Positions 59,696-64,000 of a stretch of 64,000 bases of DNA are shown in pieces. Origin of the DNA: Typhlomys cinereus (lineage: Eukaryota; Chordata; Mammalia; Rodentia; Platacanthomyidae); the NCBI GenBank assembly GCA_023101885.1, contig JALPQD010000027.1, forward strand, positions 3,973,967 through 4,037,966, given 5' to 3'. How positions within the stretch are numbered: position 1 is the first letter of the stretch; the number at the start of each line of letters is the position of its first letter. A program made the position numbers and the translations under genes. A model generated the notes under the pieces. That model did no database searches, was not told the origin of the DNA, and saw nothing but the letters and a program-made list of their open reading frames with translations.

Positions 59696-60830
59696 AAAAG
59701 AAACAGATTAAAAAAAGACTTGAGATCATGTGTGTCTTTTCTAAACCTGGAATAATGACATTGGCTTTGATTCTATGTTCTTTTCCATATTCTGTGACCT
59801 TGGATTCCTTGGTACTGTCAGCTTTAGTGACTGATCTAATATGACCTGACCTTTTTTCTTAAATGGCCTTCTATTCTCTTTTGTGCTGTTCTCATGAAGG
59901 AAGCTGTTCTGCTCCTGGGACAAGGGGTATACCTGTCAACTGTGCAGGCTCTCTTGCTTTCAAAATCATTGCAACATTCACATAAAATCATACTCTTCAC
60001 AATGACGGGCATTCTGTGCTTTGAGAGTATATCATAATAACTTCATGGACATGTGCCTAAATAAAAATAATAGAAAAATATGTATTAATTTTACTTATAT
60101 TCATGTTTTCCCAAAATTATTGATATAAATTTAATATTAATATTAATAGTTATAGCTGGGATTTAGTGAGTTTTTTCACTCATTCTGTCTTTTCATTCAG
60201 TATGTCACCAGTGTTCACAGAATATGAAAGACATTTTGGGATACTTTGCCAAAAAAAAAAAAAGAATCAGCTAATCACAGAAGTAACAACTTCAGAAAGC
60301 AATCACTTTCACAGAATGTGTCATTATTTAAGGTCACAATGAAAAAACCAAGGGAATCCTGGGTGATTTGAACAGAAAAGTCAGGTTATGCACAGGAGCA
60401 TTTTGCCTGCTGTGAACCCTGAATCCACTGATTATTGACTCTTTTTTACTGCCGTGCTACAGTCACTCTGTTCAAAGTAGATATTCAATGAAAAGAAGCT
60501 TAAGGAGCATAAATTGCTGATCATTGTAAAATTTAAACTCTGAAAATTCAGATATTTGAAATTCTTACCTTTTGTCAGGTTCATAGGCATATTGTCATTT
60601 CACTTCCTCTTGGAGAAGATTTAGGAAATAAAAATTTAAATTGCCTTTAGAAAAGCGTACTAAAGTAATTCAAATCCTGATGTGATAAGCCAGTCATTTG
60701 GAGCAGAAGGTAGTCCTAAAATGGTGCATACACTGAATCCAAAGGTAAAGCAGTGACAGGACACTGCCTTCTTCGTGATATTGGTTCTCTTTTGCATCTA
60801 TGCTCTCACTATATATTTGCCTTTTCAGTA
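59696..60830. other. Unique AT-rich intronic DNA
   Basis: Nothing recognised. An A13 run lies at about 60251-60263 with no upstream poly(A) signal at a suitable distance. Confidence 0.4.
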
Positions 60831-60864
60831 TTTTTTTTATTTTATTTATTTAATTGTGCGTGTG

Positions 60865-60918
<54 letters not shown>

Positions 60919-61090
60919 ACCACTGGCGAATTCGGGAACCACCATGGATGCCTCCACCTCCTCCTTGTTTACTCTGCCCAGGGATTCACAGGCTCCGCCC
61001 TACCAGGACCAGAAACGCAGGCTGCTTCCGCTTCTGCCAGCGTCTGTCTATACATGGGGTCTAGGATCCTAACTCAGGACCCTCCGCATT
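60831..61090 (-). mobile_element. Young lineage-specific SINE, antisense, 5'-truncated
   Basis: The low end carries TATTTATTTAATTGTG then (GT)n (60859-60915). The body follows (AACCACTGGCGAATTCGGGA, CTACCAGGACCAGAAACGCA, GGGTCTAGGATCCTAACTCA). The element stops at CAGGACCCTCCGC, so the tRNA-like head (last ~45 bases on this strand) is missing. It lies 273 bases upstream of the SEMA3C exon, in the opposite orientation. Confidence 0.93.
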
Positions 61091-61334
61091 AGCCAATGTC
61101 GTTTGATAATAAAGTTGACATCCTCAAAATGCTATATTGTATCACTCTAAAATTTATCATACAGTTGTCTTCATGTCTTTCACTTCAGCATTAAGTCAAT
61201 AATTAAATTTTAGATTTTTTAAAAAACCTGTATTTTAAATTAACGTATTGCCATAGGGGAAATTGTATGTTTACTTCTTTAGTTAGCATCATTTTTTATT
61301 AAAATGACAGGACTATAGAATGAAAATATTCCAT

Positions 61335-61362
61335 ATTTTGAATGTGTTATTCTTTATTTTAG
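61335..61362 (+). other. SEMA3C: Splice acceptor and branch region of the SEMA3C exon
   Basis: A pyrimidine-rich run (TTATTCTTTATTTTAG) ends in AG at 61361-61362. A plausible branch adenosine lies in TTGAATG about 21 bases upstream of the exon. The tract is T-rich and C-poor, and the next AG (61363-61364) directly follows it. Using that second AG would break the frame by two bases, so the first AG is chosen because it restores the semaphorin frame. Confidence 0.8.
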
Positions 61363-61523
61363 AGCTTCGCGAAACCAAGACCTTTGAATACTTTAGCCTG
61401 TCACACCACCCATTGGACTACAGGATATTACTAATGGATGAAGATCAGGACCGAATCTATGTCGGGAGCAAAGATCATATTCTGTCCTTGAATATTAATA
61501 ATATCAGTCAAGAACCTTTAAGT
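61363..61523 (+). CDS. SEMA3C: SEMA3C internal coding exon (N-terminal edge of the sema domain)
   Basis: This exon encodes part of semaphorin-3C, a secreted guidance ligand that signals through neuropilin/plexin receptors in neural crest, cardiac outflow-tract and axon development. The reading frame gives LRETKTFEYFSLSHH at the start and DEDQDRIYVGSKDHILSL in the middle, which is the family's characteristic first beta-propeller strand region. It fits residues about 36-88 of the roughly 751-residue protein. The first two bases complete a split Glu codon (entry phase 1), and 53 full codons follow to AGT at 61521-61523. The acceptor is a pyrimidine-rich TTCTTTATTTTAG run ending at 61362; the donor is AGT|GTAAGTA. 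An N-glycosylation sequon (Asn-Ile-Ser) lies at predicted residues 81-83. Two positions differ from the mammalian sequence I remember: Phe for Ser at about residue 42 and Pro for Ala at about 86. An open frame continues past the donor only by chance. The signal-peptide exon and the next exon (expected to begin VFWPAS) are not in the window. The paralogues SEMA3A/D/E differ markedly here, so the assignment is firm. Confidence 0.95.
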
Positions 61524-61530
61524 GTAAGTA
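61521..61530 (+). other. SEMA3C: Splice donor of the SEMA3C exon
   Basis: The junction reads AGT|GTAAGTA, a near-consensus U1 site. It leaves the exon in phase 0, after Ser of the QEPLS motif. Known SEMA3C protein continues with Val-Phe-Trp, which is consistent with a codon-boundary junction here. Confidence 0.85.
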
Positions 61531-62499
61531 TGTTATTTTGTGAGCTAAATGTTGACTTACGAGGTGTTTTCTCTTTAAGAAATTAAAAAATACTCTAAGA
61601 GCAATTGAAAAATACCAGCTACATAGCAATATATAGTAAGGAAGTTACATTTTATTTCATGGACTTTAAATATATTATGTTTAATTCTTCCTTTCTATTT
61701 TCATAGCTCCTTTTCTTTACCTAAGGGGATAAGAGATAGCTTATTCTGGGGTCAAATATGAATGACCTTGACTCAGGAATACAGATTAAGTTTATTGCAG
61801 ATCTATGTTCCATGGTGGCGACAGTTCTGTGAAATTCATCGTGACGACAAGAAATACCATGAATCATGAAGCTTTTCAAACACAATAGTGGGATCATCAG
61901 GTAGATGCTTTACAGGGAAGCTAAAGTCTCTGCTGCAGGCCTCAGGTGCTATCTGAAGACCTTCTTAAACTTTAGACTGGTAGAAATTAGAGGTCTGGTT
62001 GTACATTGCAAAGGATTTACCTAGTAATCACAAAGATATTAGGTCACATGCAGAGATGCATAATGAATAGCTATTAAATAGAAAAAAGATGAGCCAAGAT
62101 AGTTTGACTCTGGATTTGCAACATCCTAACCTCTCCAGACATTGAAGTTCTAATCAGTTAATCTGCCTCCCAGGTATCAGCTCCTTTCCAAGAAACATAA
62201 TTCATGTCATCCTTATAATCTTAGAAATTGTTTCCCTCTGTAAAACTGCCCTAACTATGAGTCCTCATTATTTCTTCTAAATGAAGCCATTAGGACATTG
62301 CTCCTATTTTATTCCTCAATGCATATTTCATCTTGTGGATAGGATGAACTTTCTTATGTGGAAATATGCTACTTGTTAAAAGCAAAACACGTATTTTTTT
62401 AATGAAGTTTCAAAACTTGAACTCCTTAATGTTCTTTTTCCTGACTTCATGATCCATTTAGCCTGATCTTTCCAAGCACCCATACTTCATGCACTTGAC

Positions 62500-62684
62500 T
62501 TATGTTTTGGCAATTCTAATAATGTATTTTTATTTTTCCATAAACTCTTTTTTATTTTTTGGCAGTTTCACATGTGTATCCAATGAATTTAGGTCATTTT
62601 ATTCCATATTATTCAATCCCATCTATCCTCCTTTACCATTGAAGGCTTACCACTTTCTTATAATCAGCCTCCTTCTTCCTTCCT

Positions 62685-62736
<52 letters not shown>

Positions 62737-63540
62737 CACTTGGTTTAATAAGGATTGACTGTATTGGCATGTATTTGGGTACTTGCTGGAACATGGGTGT
62801 ATCATAGAAATGGCTCACTTTTCTGCAGCCATCATTAACCCTCAATTGCTCCTCAGGGAAGGGTGGTTCCTCATAAGGTCTTCTCTTTTCCATGATAAAA
62901 TGCTAGCCAGCCCAGTCATGTGCAGGTATTATTCAGGTGAACTCAGCTACAGTGAGTTCATAGGTGCAAAGGCTGGTCTTCTGTAGAAGATACTGTTTGA
63001 AGGTACTCCTCCCCAACCTCTGACACTTGCATTGTTTCCATTACTATCTTCTACAGTGTTCTGTGATATACACAGAGAGAGAGTCATGTGAAATAGATGT
63101 CTTGTTTAAATATGAGCAGTCTATAGTCACTTATTATCCATACTTTGGCTAATTGGTATTCTCTGTGCTAAATGATAAAAGGATCCTATTGCTGAAGACC
63201 CTACGCATTTAGATCATAGGACCAGGGTGCTTATACCCTACTGAGTAGCTTTCATAGTACTAGAAGGTTCTATGAAGGTTCCTGAGGGATCAAATCCATT
63301 AACAATCTTACCCATCAGTGAATTATGAGAGATACAGTAGGAAATGACCTGGCAAGATGTGTCCATTTGTGTAATACTAACAGGTATTTTATGGGTGTAA
63401 CCTACCACTTTCTGAGTAGATTTAAGTCCAGATTTTCAGAAGGAAACTAATGTTTATTAGTACAAACTACTAAAGTAATGTACTGCAACCATGGTTCACA
63501 GCCTGGGCGTGGGTACATGATATGCCTTAGAGTCAAACAA
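62500..63540 (-). mobile_element. L1 3' region, antisense, downstream of the exon
   Basis: Landmarks shared with the 56-kb copy include CATGATAAAATGCTAGCCAG and CTACAGTGAGTTCATAG. AATGAATTTAGGTCATTTTA and TCCATATTATTCAATCCCAT are typical of rodent L1 3' UTRs. A (GT)n tract at 62685-62734 is embedded. Boundaries are approximate. Confidence 0.65.
62685..62734 (+). repeat. (GT)n microsatellite
   Basis: Pure GT run of about 22 units inside the L1 segment. Confidence 0.95.
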
Positions 63541-64000
63541 ATTGCTTTTTCTATACTTTGACATGGTAACAAACTATTTCCAAAATACATATTTATACCT
63601 ATAGATCAGTGCAACTCTCAGTCTTTGACTGTATAACTTCTTTTAATAATTGAAAGAATTTTATATTGTTTAATAACTTTCCACAAGCTAGCATGTATAA
63701 CACAATGAGAAATATTTTTCCTGTATATCCATCCATGAGAAAGAAAAAGCAGCAGAGGCACTATAACAAAAAAAAAAATCTGGTTGGATTAAGGAAAAAA
63801 CTATCCTATCATTTGCAAGTAATTCACAGAGTTTGAAAGTAACCTAGCTATGAAACACAGTTATTTAAACAAACATGACCTATACTTATTATTCTATTTT
63901 TCCACCTAGCAGTGAAATTGAGCAATACTGGAATAAGGAAATGAAAGTATATTAATTATTTATGAATTTATTCAGAAAGAAAACTTTCATAATTATTATG

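Larger units (their letters stand above)
1..61362 (+). other. SEMA3C: Probable large 5' intron of SEMA3C (may include upstream sequence)
   Basis: Everything to the left of the recognised exon lacks coding exons. It is AT-rich DNA carrying SINEs, L1 fragments, processed pseudogenes and microsatellites. The coding exon before this one would encode the signal peptide and end in ...TTTGATG followed by GT; no convincing match was found. Class-3 semaphorin genes have very long 5' introns, so one intron is the simplest reading. A short non-coding 5' UTR exon somewhere in this span cannot be excluded by eye. Confidence 0.65.
61524..64000 (+). other. SEMA3C: Start of the next SEMA3C intron
   Basis: This follows the donor site. 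No sequence encoding the next expected residues (VFWPAST...) appears before the window ends. It contains about 1 kb of unique AT-rich DNA, then an antisense L1 3' segment (about 62.5-63.5 kb) with an embedded (GT)n tract, then about 450 bp with nothing recognisable. Confidence 0.8.

Noticed and set aside
60240..60265. A13 run as a retrocopy tail.
   Set aside because: No poly(A) signal or mRNA-like sequence upstream and no SINE head; treated as simple sequence.
61320..61586. The 88-codon open frame starting at ATG 61320 as a complete small protein.
   Set aside because: Its first part is intron and acceptor tract and its last part lies past the donor; only 61363-61523 is real coding sequence.
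1..64000. CRISPR arrays, operons, bacterial or phage genes, rRNA clusters.
   Set aside because: Sequence is plainly mammalian intronic DNA. Regular repeats are microsatellites, and no spacer-repeat pattern or dense coding exists.

Overview
This is a stretch of a mammalian, rodent-type chromosome. It is AT-rich, has no dense coding, and is littered with retroposons. Rodent affinity rests on recognisable SINE families: an ID element near 33.25 kb, B1-like copies (14.75, 28.3 and 59.6 kb), B3-like copies (5.3, 6.4, 12.7, 25.4 and 31.5 kb), and eight copies of a B2-superfamily tRNA-headed SINE that ends in (CA)n plus an AATTGAATAAATAAA-like tail. The young copies of that last family do not match mouse B2 in their body. 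This points to a non-murid rodent, possibly a jerboa-like (dipodoid) lineage; that placement is inference from memory of SINE families.

Only one real protein-coding segment is visible: a 161-bp exon at 61363-61523 (+). It encodes the start of the mature part of a class-3 semaphorin and matches SEMA3C (start of the sema domain), with good splice signals on both sides. The gene therefore runs left to right. The 61 kb to its left are most simply the large intron between the signal-peptide exon (not found here) and this exon, and the 2.5 kb to its right are the beginning of the next intron. No CpG-island promoter, first exon or other functional gene was seen.

Layout. 0-10.6 kb: mostly unique intronic DNA, an RPL8 processed pseudogene (minus strand, 4.33-4.97 kb), B3-like SINEs, and a pair of about 310-bp paralogous segments 4.2 kb apart. 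10.6-17.6 kb: three full-length lineage-specific SINEs with target-site duplications, B1 and B3 remnants, an LTR-like segment, a strong short hairpin, and MIRs. 17.6-25.7 kb: unique DNA, a (TA)n tract, and two L1 3' ends around 22.6-24.3 kb. 25.9-27.4 kb: a GC-richer block ending in a poly(A) run, probably a retroposed 3' UTR of an unidentified gene. 28-45 kb: scattered SINEs, DNA-transposon-like remnants, a tRNA-Arg 5'-half retropseudogene with 21-bp target-site duplications at 38.6 kb, and an old L1 at 39-39.9 kb. 45-58 kb: another retroposed 3' end (47.9 kb), head-to-head L1 3' ends (48.4-49.5 kb), a 345-bp GAAA-type tract grown from a SINE tail (51.4 kb), and a long L1 3' region (56.2-57.8 kb). 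58-64 kb: two young SINEs, a GC-richer block, the exon, then another L1.

I found no new enzymatic or defence system. The points most worth a second look are the tRNA-half insertion, the unexplained 310-bp duplicate pair, the Phe-for-Ser change in the exon, the unidentified retrocopies, and a few motif clusters that could be intronic regulatory elements.
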